This document shows, piece by piece, positions 42,889-51,609 of a DNA stretch of 64,000 nucleotides. The translations under genes and the position numbers were made by a program. Where the stretch lies: NCBI GenBank assembly GCA_000413015.1, contig KE332515.1:748097-812096 (forward strand), written 5' to 3'. Under the pieces are notes generated by a model, which was not told the origin of the DNA, did not search any database, and worked only from the letters and a program-made list of their open reading frames with translations. The DNA is from Treponema socranskii subsp. paredis ATCC 35535 (GTDB lineage: Bacteria > Spirochaetota > Spirochaetia > Treponematales > Treponemataceae). Each line of letters opens with the position of its first letter. Position 1 is the first letter of the stretch.

Positions 42889-43077
42889 TCAAAGACCCTT
42901 TAAAACCGTACTTACCGCAAGCAAAGCGCCGCCCGCAAAAGTAAGCCAATAATAGCAGCGGCCCTGCTGCAAAAAGCCCAAATTGACACGGCCCATCAGC
43001 ACGACGCTGATAAAGCCGACGGCTATCAAAATAACGGAGATCCACCACGTCATCGACTTCGGTGCATTTGTTTTCAT
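42889..43077 (-). CDS. Small two-helix membrane protein
   Basis: 62-residue protein with two membrane helices (about residues 8-28 and 40-58) and a WYWL-like aromatic turn between them. The ATG at 43077 has GAGAGGT upstream. It lies 72 bases before the hemerythrin start on the same strand. No family is recognised. Confidence 0.5.
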   Translation of the reverse strand: MKTNAPKSMTWWISVILIAVGFISVVLMGRVNLGFLQQGRCYYWLTFAGGALLAVSTVLKGL

Positions 43078-43163
43078 ATTTATACCTCTCAAGATAATTT
43101 TCAGCATCGGCTGATTTTTTTATCATAACTGCATTTTCAAATCATGTCAAATATGTTTGCATA

Positions 43164-44075
43164 TCAAACATATTCGTTTACGATGTCGCACACGGCGGAA
43201 AAATACGTCCCGCCGAAAAGGTTCAAGTGATTTAATAAATGATAGAGATTGTATAAATCGCGCCGCTCTTCTCTGCCTTCTTCAAGCGCAAAGGCGTCGT
43301 TATACGCATCGTAAAATGCGCGCGGAAATCCGCCGAAAAGCTCGGTCATTGCAATATCCGCTTCCCGGTTTCCGCAATAGCATGCCGGATCGATAAGCAT
43401 CGCTTTGCCGTCGGAAGCGCACATAAAGTTCCCGCTCCAAAGATCGCCGTGCAAGAGCGAAGAAGATGCGGGTTCCGTGATAAAGTTTTCCAAACGGTCG
43501 AGCAGTTTAACGATTTTTCCGTTCATCGCCGTATCGAAATACCGAGAGGCTTTTTTAAACTGCGGAGCGAGGCGGCATTTACGAAAAAAATCGACCCATG
43601 AATCGGACGGCGTATTTATCTGTTCGGCCGCTCCGATAAAATTGTTTTCGATAAAACCGAATTTTTTACCGGAAGAAAAAGAAGTGCAATCCGCCTTGTG
43701 CAAAGCTGCGAGAGCGCGGGCGAAAGATTCCCAATATGAAGCGCTTTTTTCTCCGGAAGCGATATAGTCGAGGAGTAAAAAAGAATAGCCTACATGCTCT
43801 CCGTCGTCCGTACCCGCGCCCAAAACCTGCGGAACGGCGATCGTACCCGTCGATGCGATCGCAAAAAGACCTGCCGCTTCGGCGGTAAAAAAAGCCGCGT
43901 TTTCTTTTGCGTTCGCTTTCATAAAAATACGCTTACCGTCTGAAAGCGAAAGTGAGTACGCTTTGTTTATGTCGCCGCCCGAAAGCCGATCGGTATGCGA
44001 AATCGAAATGCCGCCCCCGAAAATATCCGTGAGCGCATGCGCGAGCGATGTATAATGTAAAAACGCTTCGGTCAT
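43164..44075 (-). CDS. Fructosamine kinase family protein
   Basis: 303-residue aminoglycoside-phosphotransferase-fold kinase of the fructosamine-3-kinase family, which starts deglycation of sugar-modified amines. Key parts are RLSGGDINKAY at the N-terminal lobe, the lysine in RIFMKAN, the catalytic HGDLWSGN and IDPACYCGNREADIAM for metal binding. The bacterial proteins of this family may use ribulosamines or free sugars. The gene is divergent from nrdD. Confidence 0.9.
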   Translation of the reverse strand: MTEAFLHYTSLAHALTDIFGGGISISHTDRLSGGDINKAYSLSLSDGKRIFMKANAKENAAFFTAEAAGLFAIASTGTIAVPQVLGAGTDDGEHVGYSFLLLDYIASGEKSASYWESFARALAALHKADCTSFSSGKKFGFIENNFIGAAEQINTPSDSWVDFFRKCRLAPQFKKASRYFDTAMNGKIVKLLDRLENFITEPASSSLLHGDLWSGNFMCASDGKAMLIDPACYCGNREADIAMTELFGGFPRAFYDAYNDAFALEEGREERRDLYNLYHLLNHLNLFGGTYFSAVCDIVNEYV

Positions 44076-44125
44076 AGGGCAAGTATAGCAAAAATCGATT
44101 TTTTTTAATATATTTACGCTTTCGC

Positions 44126-44183
44126 TTGACTAAAAGCGCTATATCTGGTAGATTACTTACAGTCAGGCGCTATATATAGCGCC
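44126..44183 (+). promoter_or_regulatory. nrdDG promoter with two NrdR boxes
   Basis: Promoter TTGACT (44126-44131), 17-base spacer, TAGATT (44149-44154). Two NrdR-type boxes overlap it: CTATATCTGGTAG from 44139 and the perfect palindrome GGCGCTATATATAGCGCC (44166-44183). Their CTATAT cores are 31 bp apart, three helical turns, as NrdR pairs require. Box one covers the -10 and box two the start site, so NrdR should repress. Confidence 0.85.
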
Positions 44184-44248
44184 AAAATTACACCGATATC
44201 AATTTTATATTGATTTCACCGAAAATATCAGGGAAATAAGGGGAATAT

Positions 44249-46411
44249 ATGAAAATCATAAAGCGAAGCGGCGCGGAAGTTCCGTTCGACCGATCGAAAA
44301 TAACGGTTGCGATTTCAAAAGCAAACGAACAGGTGCCGGAAACCGAGCGGCTCACGCAAGCTCAAATCGATTCCGTCGCCGACGACATAGAAATCGAATG
44401 TGCGAAAAGCGGACACGCGCTCGATGTCGAAACGATTCAGGACCGCGTGGAAAACGGTATCATGAGGTGCGGCGCATACAACGTCGCAAAAACCTATATC
44501 ACGTACCGCTATCGTCACGCGCTCATGAGAAAAGCGAATACGACGGACGCGCAAATTTTAAGTTTGCTCGATGAAAACAACGAAGAAGTCAAACAGGAAA
44601 ACTCGAACAAAAATCCGACGGTCGTCAGCGTCCAGCGCGACTATATGGCCGGAGAAGTGAGTAAAGACATCACGAGACGATTTTTGCTCGACGAAGATAT
44701 CGCAAAAGCGCACGCCGAAGGCATCATCCACTTTCACGACGCCGACTATTTTGCACAGCACATGCATAACTGCGATCTCGTCAATCTCGAAGACATGCTG
44801 CAAAACGGTACGGTCATCAGCAATACGAAAATCGACCGGCCGCATTCGTTTTCAACCGCGTGCAATATCGCAACGCAGATCATCGCTCAAGTTGCAAGCT
44901 GTCAATACGGCGGACAGAGCATTTCGCTCGCACACCTCGCGCCCTTTGTAGACGTGAGCCGCAAAAAAATCGAAAAAGAAACGAAAGAGATGATCGCGAC
45001 GACAAAGCTTTCCGTAACGGATGAACAGTTTTCGTACATGGTCGAAAACCGCCTGCGCGATGAAATAAAACGGGGCGTGCAAACGATTCAATACCAAGTG
45101 ATTACGCTGATGACGACGAACGGACAGGCGCCCTTCGTCACGGTTTTTATGTATCTGAACGAAGCTAAGAGCGCACAGGAAAAAGCGGACTTGGCGCTCA
45201 TCATCGAAGAAACGCTCAAACAACGCTATCAGGGTGTCAAAAACGAAGCTGGTGCGTGGATCACGCCCGCCTTTCCGAAACTCATTTACGTGCTCGAAGA
45301 CGACAACGTCGAGCGCAGTTCGAAATATTATTATCTCACCGAACTTGCGGCGAAGTGTTCGGCGCGGCGTCTCGTACCCGATTACATTTCCGAAAAAAAG
45401 ATGCTCGAACTCAAAGAGGGTAACTGCTATCCGTGTATGGGCTGCCGCTCTTTCCTCACGGTTTATCGCGACGAAAACGGCAAGCCGAAATTTTACGGAC
45501 GCTTTAACCAAGGAGTTGTTACGCTGAACCTCGTCGACGTCGCCTGCTCTTCGGGCGGCGATACGGAAAAATTTTGGCGCATTATGGATGAACGGCTTGA
45601 GTTGTGCCGCCGCGCGCTCATGATCCGTCACAAGAGGCTTCTCGGAACGAAAAGCGATGCGGCTCCGATCCTGTGGCAAAACGGAGCGATCGCGCGCCTG
45701 GCAAAGGGTGAAAAAATCGATAAGCTTTTGTTCAACGGCTATTCGACGATTTCACTCGGATACGCGGGACTCTGCGAATGCGTGCGCTATATGACAGGAA
45801 AATCGCACACCGATCCCGAAGCGACGCCCTTTGCAATGGAAATCATGCACCGCTTAAACGATGCGTGCGCCGAATGGAAAAAAGAAACGACTATCGCCTT
45901 TTCGCTGTACGGCACGCCGCTTGAAAGCACGACGTATAAATTCGCCAAATGTTTAAAACAGCGCTTCGGCATCATCCCCGGCGTTACCGATAAAAACTAT
46001 ATCACCAACAGCTACCACGTGCACGTCACCGAGCCGATAGACGCGTTTGCAAAGCTGGAATTCGAATCGCAGTTCCAAGAGCTTTCTCCCGGAGGTGCGG
46101 TCAGCTATGTCGAAGTGCCGAACATGGAAAACAATATGGAAGCGGTTATGGCACTTTTAAAACATATCTACAACAATATCATGTACGCCGAACTCAACAC
46201 GAAAAGCGATTTTTGCCAAAGCTGCGGTTTTACCGGCGAAATCCGTATCGCTTCCGATACCGACGGCAAGCTCGTGTGGGAATGCCCCAACTGCGGCAAC
46301 CGCGATCAGGCGAAGATGAACGTGGCACGCCGTACCTGCGGCTATATCGGCACGCAGTACTGGAATCAGGGACGCACGCAGGAGATAAAAGAGCGCGTGC
46401 TGCACTTGTAA
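44249..46411 (+). CDS. nrdD: Anaerobic ribonucleoside-triphosphate reductase NrdD
   Basis: Oxygen-sensitive class III reductase that makes deoxynucleotides with a glycyl radical. The 720-residue protein has an N-terminal ATP-cone (KIIKRSGAEVPFDRSKI), the catalytic domain with NCYPCMGCRSFL cysteines, the zinc site (CQSCGF and CPNCGN) and the C-terminal radical loop RRTCGYIG with Gly-698. It shares one base with the nrdG start (TAATG). A pair of NrdR boxes lies upstream. Its presence implies growth with little or no oxygen. Confidence 0.97.
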   Translation: MKIIKRSGAEVPFDRSKITVAISKANEQVPETERLTQAQIDSVADDIEIECAKSGHALDVETIQDRVENGIMRCGAYNVAKTYITYRYRHALMRKANTTDAQILSLLDENNEEVKQENSNKNPTVVSVQRDYMAGEVSKDITRRFLLDEDIAKAHAEGIIHFHDADYFAQHMHNCDLVNLEDMLQNGTVISNTKIDRPHSFSTACNIATQIIAQVASCQYGGQSISLAHLAPFVDVSRKKIEKETKEMIATTKLSVTDEQFSYMVENRLRDEIKRGVQTIQYQVITLMTTNGQAPFVTVFMYLNEAKSAQEKADLALIIEETLKQRYQGVKNEAGAWITPAFPKLIYVLEDDNVERSSKYYYLTELAAKCSARRLVPDYISEKKMLELKEGNCYPCMGCRSFLTVYRDENGKPKFYGRFNQGVVTLNLVDVACSSGGDTEKFWRIMDERLELCRRALMIRHKRLLGTKSDAAPILWQNGAIARLAKGEKIDKLLFNGYSTISLGYAGLCECVRYMTGKSHTDPEATPFAMEIMHRLNDACAEWKKETTIAFSLYGTPLESTTYKFAKCLKQRFGIIPGVTDKNYITNSYHVHVTEPIDAFAKLEFESQFQELSPGGAVSYVEVPNMENNMEAVMALLKHIYNNIMYAELNTKSDFCQSCGFTGEIRIASDTDGKLVWECPNCGNRDQAKMNVARRTCGYIGTQYWNQGRTQEIKERVLHL

Positions 46412-46905
46412 TGTACTACGGCGCCATTAAAAAAACGGATGTGGCCGACGGAGAAGGAGTACGCGTTTCGCTCTTCGTCTCCGGCTGCCGCAACTGCTGC
46501 AAGGGATGCTTTCAAAAAGAAACGTGGGATTTCCTCTACGGTAAGCAATTCACAAAGGAAACCGAAGATGAAATCCTGCGTGCCCTCGAACCCGATTACA
46601 TCGCGGGTCTCACCGTGCTCGGAGGAGAACCCTTCGAAGAAGAAAACCAGCGGGAGCTTCTCCCCTTTTTGCGCCGCGTCAAAAAAGCCTTTCCGCACAA
46701 AACGATATGGTGCTACACGGGCTATGTGTACGAAGCGGATTTGCTTTCCGGAGGACGGAAACACTGCGAAGCGACGGATGAAATGCTTTCTCTCATCGAC
46801 GTACTCATCGACGGACCTTTTATCGAAGAAGAGCGGGACATAACGCTTGCGTTCCGAGGCTCACGGAACCAGCGCATCCTGTATTTGAAAAACCGCAGCG
46901 AATAA
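46411..46905 (+). CDS. nrdG: NrdD-activating radical SAM protein NrdG
   Basis: Activase that uses SAM and a 4Fe-4S cluster to form the glycyl radical on NrdD. The 164-residue protein carries the motif GCRNCCKGCF (C-x3-C-x2-C), GLTVLGGEPF and a compact radical SAM fold. The frame is open further upstream inside nrdD, but the ATG at 46411 gives the family N-terminus MYYGAIKKTDVADGEGVR. Translation is coupled to nrdD by the TAATG overlap. Confidence 0.95.
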   Translation: MYYGAIKKTDVADGEGVRVSLFVSGCRNCCKGCFQKETWDFLYGKQFTKETEDEILRALEPDYIAGLTVLGGEPFEEENQRELLPFLRRVKKAFPHKTIWCYTGYVYEADLLSGGRKHCEATDEMLSLIDVLIDGPFIEEERDITLAFRGSRNQRILYLKNRSE

Positions 46906-47037
46906 ATTGCCGTCCGCACGTTTTTTATATTGTGTTGCTTTTACAACATATTACTTTCATAAAAAACGATATGATTCAATCAACAACGTTCGCTTAAAAA
47001 CGCGCGTTTATCACACGGAAACTTTTACGGAAAAATT

Positions 47038-47865
47038 ATGAAACGGCAAATCATTCATATCGATGAGGAAAAATGCAACGGCTGCGGCGCCTGCGTGACC
47101 GCATGTCATGAAGGCGCTATCGCCATGGTAGACGGAAAGGCGAAGCTCATCCGCGACGATTACTGCGACGGCATGGGAGACTGTCTTCCCGAATGCCCGA
47201 CGGGAGCTATCACCTTTGAAGAAAGAGAAGCTGCAGCCTACGATGAAAAAGCGGTCGAAGCGCACAAAGCCGCACGCGCTTCTCTTCAGGGGCGGGAGAG
47301 CGAGAGCAGACCCGAAAGAAGTTTTCACCGTGCGGGAGGCTGCCCCGGATCCGCTTCGCGCACCTTCGACCGGGATGCCGCATCCCCCCTGCATGTACAC
47401 CGTCAGACTGCATGTCCGGGTTCCGCACTCCGAGCGTTTGACAGAGAAGACGCCGGCGCTTCGCCCTCCCCGTCTTTTCAAGCTATGTACGTCCCCTCAT
47501 CGCAGCTTCGGCAGTGGCCGGTACAGATCAAACTCGCCCCGCTCCGCGCTCCGTATTTCGACGGCGCGCATCTTTTGATCGCGGCGGACTGCACCGCTTA
47601 CGCATACGGGAATTTTCACAACGATTTTATTAAAGGTAAAACGACGCTCATAGGCTGTCCGAAACTCGACGAAGGCGACTACACGGAAAAGCTTGCTGCG
47701 ATTATCGGCGAAAACAATATCAAAAGTCTCACCGTCGTCCGCATGGAAGTGCCCTGCTGCGGCGGCATTGAAAACGCTGCGGTAAACGCGCTTAAAGCGA
47801 GCGGAAAATTTATTCCGTGGCAAGTCGTCACCGTTTCATGCGACGGCCGTATTTTGGACGAGTGA
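47038..47865 (+). CDS. 4Fe-4S ferredoxin family protein with an expanded linker
   Basis: 275-residue iron-sulfur protein. The N-terminal 60 residues form a two-cluster ferredoxin: CNGCGACVTACHEGAI and a second site reading CDGMGDCLPECPTGAI. The C-terminal half (from about 155) starts SSQLRQWPVQIKLAPL and carries further cysteines (CCGG). The middle is an unusual basic linker with two near copies of a CPGSA-x-R-x-FDR unit (about residues 102-112 and 125-135). Relatives that I remember have a single CPGS motif, so this looks like a duplication. An electron-transfer or redox-sensing role is inferred. Upstream lies a TGTTG/CAACA stem near 46932-46947. Confidence 0.8.
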   Translation: MKRQIIHIDEEKCNGCGACVTACHEGAIAMVDGKAKLIRDDYCDGMGDCLPECPTGAITFEEREAAAYDEKAVEAHKAARASLQGRESESRPERSFHRAGGCPGSASRTFDRDAASPLHVHRQTACPGSALRAFDREDAGASPSPSFQAMYVPSSQLRQWPVQIKLAPLRAPYFDGAHLLIAADCTAYAYGNFHNDFIKGKTTLIGCPKLDEGDYTEKLAAIIGENNIKSLTVVRMEVPCCGGIENAAVNALKASGKFIPWQVVTVSCDGRILDE

Positions 47866-47943
47866 AGTACTGCGGGTACAATCGCTGAACGCTTCGCGCA
47901 TAATGTCAGCGGGCGCATCGCTTTACAGCTCGGTTTTAAATAC

Positions 47944-47976
47944 GTATAAATATACTTTAACATCGTATATTTATAC
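47944..47976. repeat. 12-bp perfect inverted repeat in an A+T-rich gap
   Basis: GTATAAATATAC (47944-47955) and GTATATTTATAC (47965-47976), nine bases apart, in the gap between the ferredoxin gene and the convergent TPR gene. It could be a bidirectional transcription end or a regulator site. The rest of 47866-48101 holds no gene. Confidence 0.55.
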
Positions 47977-48101
47977 AATAAAATCGCCGAATGAAAATCA
48001 CTCCGATCCTCTCAAAACAGGCGGATTTTTCGCACTCTTTTGCAAATTTCGGAAAAAAGTTATTAATTTTTACTGCCTGCGCCATTGCATAAATATACGG
48101 T

Positions 48102-49211
48102 TTATTGCGAAATTCTTTTTGTTTTGCTCGCTGGAAAAATCACTAAAGGAGAGTTTTTCGAGATACCCATAAAAAGGCGATGTCCGCAATCCGCTTTAAC
48201 GTTCATATAACGTGATGCGTTACGATATTCGATTTTCGCATGATCTTTAGCTCCTATTTTATCGTACGTCAATGCACGAATCTCATAAAATTCGGAATTA
48301 CAAAAATTAAAACCGATGTCGTAATTAAAAATACATGCATTGAAATCGGAAAGCGCTTTTTTATATTTTCCCAACGCATAATAACACAATCCTCGTCCAT
48401 ACAGAAAATCGGATTTTTTTATTATTTTGATTGCTCGATTATAATATGTTACAGCTGTTTTATAATCGGCACTGCAATAATGCATATATCCCATACGCTT
48501 ATAAATTTCCGCATCAGCGGTTTGCAGCGTATATGCTTTTTCATAATATACAAGCGCATCATTGTAGGCATCTTTCATAGCGGAGATATCACCTAATACC
48601 GTATAAGCGTTTTTCAGCATAACAGCGTCACCGGACAACGAAACGAATTTTGTCAAATCAGATACCGCCGTTTCCGTATCGCCGGAATCGAAAAAGAACA
48701 TACCGCGTTTATACAATGCGATTGGATCATCAGGGTTTTCGGAAAGAACCTTATTATAGCCGAGAAAGGTTTGTATATCTCTATCGTGAAACGTTTGCAA
48801 TTCTTCATTCAATTCAATCGCGGCAGCATCGTTGTCATTATCTTGAAGAATCCTTTTCACATCGCGAAGGGCGGCATCGTAATCACGCATATCGGCTGAG
48901 ACAAGAGCCCTGTTTAACAACAACGTTTTATCATCCGGATTTTTTTTCAAGAGATAACTTAAATCATCGACGGCATTTTGCATATATAATGTCCGGTAAT
49001 AAATAAGAGCGCGTTTTAATCGTACCGCATCGTCATCCGGATATTGAAACAATATCCTCGAATAGAAATGAACGGCATCTTCATAGGCGCCCACTTCGGT
49101 TGCCGTCTTTGCACCTCTCATAAGGATATCGACGGCTCCGTCCGACAGTGTAAGCGTCCGGCAAGAAGACAATATCGTTACCGCGGCTATAATAATGATA
49201 GTTTTTTTCAT
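48102..49211 (-). CDS. TPR-repeat lipoprotein
   Basis: 369-residue lipoprotein with a signal peptide and lipobox LSSC (cysteine 17). The mature part is a chain of about eight tetratricopeptide repeats, for example AYEDAVHFYSRILFQYPDD, DYDAALRDVKRILQDN and DYKTAVTYYNRAIKI. TPR solenoids bind partner proteins, so it may be part of an envelope complex. The ATG at 49211 has AGAGGGAAGGG upstream. Codon use is A+T-rich compared with neighbours. No specific function is recognised. Confidence 0.75.
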   Translation of the reverse strand: MKKTIIIIAAVTILSSCRTLTLSDGAVDILMRGAKTATEVGAYEDAVHFYSRILFQYPDDDAVRLKRALIYYRTLYMQNAVDDLSYLLKKNPDDKTLLLNRALVSADMRDYDAALRDVKRILQDNDNDAAAIELNEELQTFHDRDIQTFLGYNKVLSENPDDPIALYKRGMFFFDSGDTETAVSDLTKFVSLSGDAVMLKNAYTVLGDISAMKDAYNDALVYYEKAYTLQTADAEIYKRMGYMHYCSADYKTAVTYYNRAIKIIKKSDFLYGRGLCYYALGKYKKALSDFNACIFNYDIGFNFCNSEFYEIRALTYDKIGAKDHAKIEYRNASRYMNVKADCGHRLFMGISKNSPLVIFPASKTKRISQ

Positions 49212-49285
49212 CCCTTCCCTCTTAAAGTTACATAACGCCGCCACATAAATTTACGGTATATTATTGTGCAATAACCGGCTCCCGC

Positions 49286-50113
49286 TCAATCTTCCCGCAC
49301 GCGGTACACGCCCTTCGTTTCGCACACAAAGTGCTCTTCGAGCAAACGAAGGGCGGCTTTTTCCAAACGCGAAAGAGAAATGCCCTCCGAGCGCGCGATT
49401 TCAGAAAGCGTGGCCGATTTTTTTTCGGTAAGCTGCCGAACGATGGCGCCGCGCGCTTCGCGGAGAGAGCCGCGGAAAGGGGACTGACGTACATAGTGCG
49501 CACTTTTTTGCGACGGATTTTGCACGCGTTTTTTAAGCTCGGCTCCGTAATCCATAAGAGCATAATACCATTCGCGTACATTCGTTTTGTCAAGCGTCCG
49601 TTCGACGAGAGGAAGAATCTCCGCATCGGATACTTTTTCGCTTGTGTTTCCGAAAAAGAAAAAAATAAACACGGAGCGGATATTCGTTTCGATAAAGACT
49701 TCGGCTTTGTTAAACGCAAAGGCCGCTACCGCGCCCGCCGTATACGGACCGATCCCGGGAAGAGATTCGAGGAGTTTTTTTTCGCGGGGAAATTTTCCGC
49801 CGTAAGAAGCGCACACTTCCCTGCACGCTTCCTGCAAATACTTCGCCCGCCTGTTGTAGCCGAGTCCGTTCCAGTACGCAAGCACATCAGAAAAAGGCGC
49901 CGAAGCGAGAGAGGGCGCATCGGGAAAAGCTTCGATCCACGCTTCATATTTCGGAACGACGCGGAGCGTCTGCGTTTGCTGCAGCATCATTTCCGAAACG
50001 AGTATTTTGTACGCGTCGCGCGTTTTCCGCCACGGAAAAACTCTCGCACGCTCTTTATAATTTTTAATAATCGCCGACCGAAAATCGTCCACCGCGGCTT
50101 GAGTCAATGTCAT
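49286..50113 (-). CDS. MutY-like HhH-GPD glycosylase lacking the iron-sulfur cluster site
   Basis: DNA glycosylase of the MutY/endonuclease III superfamily, likely to act on adenine mispairs or a related lesion. The 275-residue protein has the MutY block FPWRKTRDAYKILVSEMMLQQTQT, which includes the catalytic Glu, then WNGLGYNRRAKYL and the helix-hairpin-helix LPGIGPYTAGAVAAFAF. The usual catalytic Asp region DGNV reads IETNIRSV here. The four C-terminal cysteines for the 4Fe-4S cluster are absent; instead LMDYGAELKKRVQNPSQKS follows, and then a winged-helix-like domain. The start is the ATG at 50113, 22 bases after cmk. Specificity cannot be settled from sequence. Confidence 0.8.
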   Translation of the reverse strand: MTLTQAAVDDFRSAIIKNYKERARVFPWRKTRDAYKILVSEMMLQQTQTLRVVPKYEAWIEAFPDAPSLASAPFSDVLAYWNGLGYNRRAKYLQEACREVCASYGGKFPREKKLLESLPGIGPYTAGAVAAFAFNKAEVFIETNIRSVFIFFFFGNTSEKVSDAEILPLVERTLDKTNVREWYYALMDYGAELKKRVQNPSQKSAHYVRQSPFRGSLREARGAIVRQLTEKKSATLSEIARSEGISLSRLEKAALRLLEEHFVCETKGVYRVRED

Positions 50114-50135
50114 GCTTTTTGTGCAAGGCATCCGC

Positions 50136-50705
50136 TTAACCGGCCTTTTCGACAAAGCCGCGCGATACAAGCTCCAGAAGGATATCGTCCGCGATTTCTT
50201 CAGGCGTTTTGCGTTCGGTGTCGATGACGATATCGGCAACTTCTTCGTAGGCGTCGTTGTCGATACCGTAGATTTTTTTATAGCGTTTCGTATCTTCTCT
50301 GTCGCGCATCGCGGTAAAATCGGCTATGCGCTGCAAATCGCCTCCTTCGCGTTTGAAGATGCGCCGAGAGCGCGAAAAATCGCTTGCTTTGAGATAGACT
50401 TTTATGTCGGCTTTTTCGAGCATCCAAATCGCAAGACGTGAACCGAGTACGCAGGATTCCTTTTCGGCCAGTTCAACTTGATGCGTATCTATATATCTGT
50501 CATAGCCGTCGTCGCTTTTCGCGTTTTCGATAACTTGTTCGAGCGTAAGTCCTCTTTCTTCGGCGAGCTGACGGAACGTATAATTGACAAGTTTGATGCC
50601 GAGAGAACGCGCAAGGAGCGAACTCACCGTCGTATTGCCGCAGCCGGATTTTCCCGAAACTGCGATGCGGAGTTCCCTGCCGTCTTTGATTTTATACCGT
50701 GCCAT
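50136..50705 (-). CDS. cmk: Cytidylate kinase-like protein
   Basis: Nucleoside monophosphate kinase that probably phosphorylates CMP. The 189-residue protein has the P-loop AVSGKSGCGNTTVS, with Asn in place of the usual Lys, a form I recall from archaeal and spirochaete cytidylate kinases. It is much shorter than E. coli Cmk and has the YIDxxQ-like segment and RIADFTAMRDREDTKRY, typical of the short type. It lies between yicC and the MutY-like gene on one strand, probably in one operon. Confidence 0.82.
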   Translation of the reverse strand: MARYKIKDGRELRIAVSGKSGCGNTTVSSLLARSLGIKLVNYTFRQLAEERGLTLEQVIENAKSDDGYDRYIDTHQVELAEKESCVLGSRLAIWMLEKADIKVYLKASDFSRSRRIFKREGGDLQRIADFTAMRDREDTKRYKKIYGIDNDAYEEVADIVIDTERKTPEEIADDILLELVSRGFVEKAG

Positions 50706-50742
50706 ACATTTTCCTTATATTTTCTTTTTATCGATTATTAAT

Positions 50743-51609
50743 TTATTCGATATTTCGAGACTGCTCGCGTATGTTTTCGAGGGCGTCTTTTGCGGCGATC
50801 ACTTGTGCGCTGACGTCGGCAAATTGGCTTTTACTGCCGATCGTATTGATTTCCCGGTTTATTTCCTGACACAAAAAATCGATTTTTTTACCGGGCGCGG
50901 CGTTCGTCAGCATTTCGTTTTTCAGCGCCTGTAAATGGCTTTGCAGACGGACGACTTCTTCGTTTATCGTATACTTTACGATCATGGCGGCGGTTTCGCT
51001 CATAATGCGCTGCTCGTCGGCAGCGTCTCCCAAAAGCTCGTTGAATTTTTGCACAATCTGCTTTTTAAAAAGAAACTCCATTTCCGGCTGCCGCTTTTTA
51101 AAAAAATCCGCAGCTTGGAAAAGCGTTTCGAGTTTTTCTTCTATATCGCAGGCGAGGTTTTCGCCTTCCCGTTTTCGGTCATCGCAAAAGGATTCGAGAG
51201 CTTCGGTAAAAACCGGAAAAACCATATTCCAATATTTTTCCATGTCATAGCTCATTTCGGTTTTGAGCACGCCGGGCTGTGAAACGACAATGGAAAGGAT
51301 ATCATCCTTTTGTGCACCGACAGCCGATGCAATCGTCGAAATCGCTTCGGCATAAAATTTTGCGGCGGGAATGTCGGCGGTAACGGTACAGTCGGCATTC
51401 GTCTCTTTTATGCGGATAAAGACATCGACTTTTCCGCGCACGACTTTTTCGGCGATCACTTCGCGGAAACGCTTTTCAAGCCGATTCAAATACGGCGGGA
51501 GGTTTATCGTCACATCGGAAAACCGCGCGTTTACGGATTTTATTTCGACCGAAACGGAAGCCTCTCCGCTATCCGCTTCGCTGTAGGCATAGCCCGTCAT
51601 GCTCGTCAT
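50743..51609 (-). CDS. YicC family endoribonuclease
   Basis: 288-residue YicC/YloC protein, a family shown to include endoribonucleases. The N-terminal MTSMTGYAYSE is the family signature, followed by EIKSVNARFSDV and the C-terminal FLCQEINREINTIGSKSQ. I chose the ATG at 51609, which overlaps the murC stop by four bases (ATGA), and discarded a longer frame without family similarity. Coupling to murC suggests one transcript. Confidence 0.92.
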   Translation of the reverse strand: MTSMTGYAYSEADSGEASVSVEIKSVNARFSDVTINLPPYLNRLEKRFREVIAEKVVRGKVDVFIRIKETNADCTVTADIPAAKFYAEAISTIASAVGAQKDDILSIVVSQPGVLKTEMSYDMEKYWNMVFPVFTEALESFCDDRKREGENLACDIEEKLETLFQAADFFKKRQPEMEFLFKKQIVQKFNELLGDAADEQRIMSETAAMIVKYTINEEVVRLQSHLQALKNEMLTNAAPGKKIDFLCQEINREINTIGSKSQFADVSAQVIAAKDALENIREQSRNIE

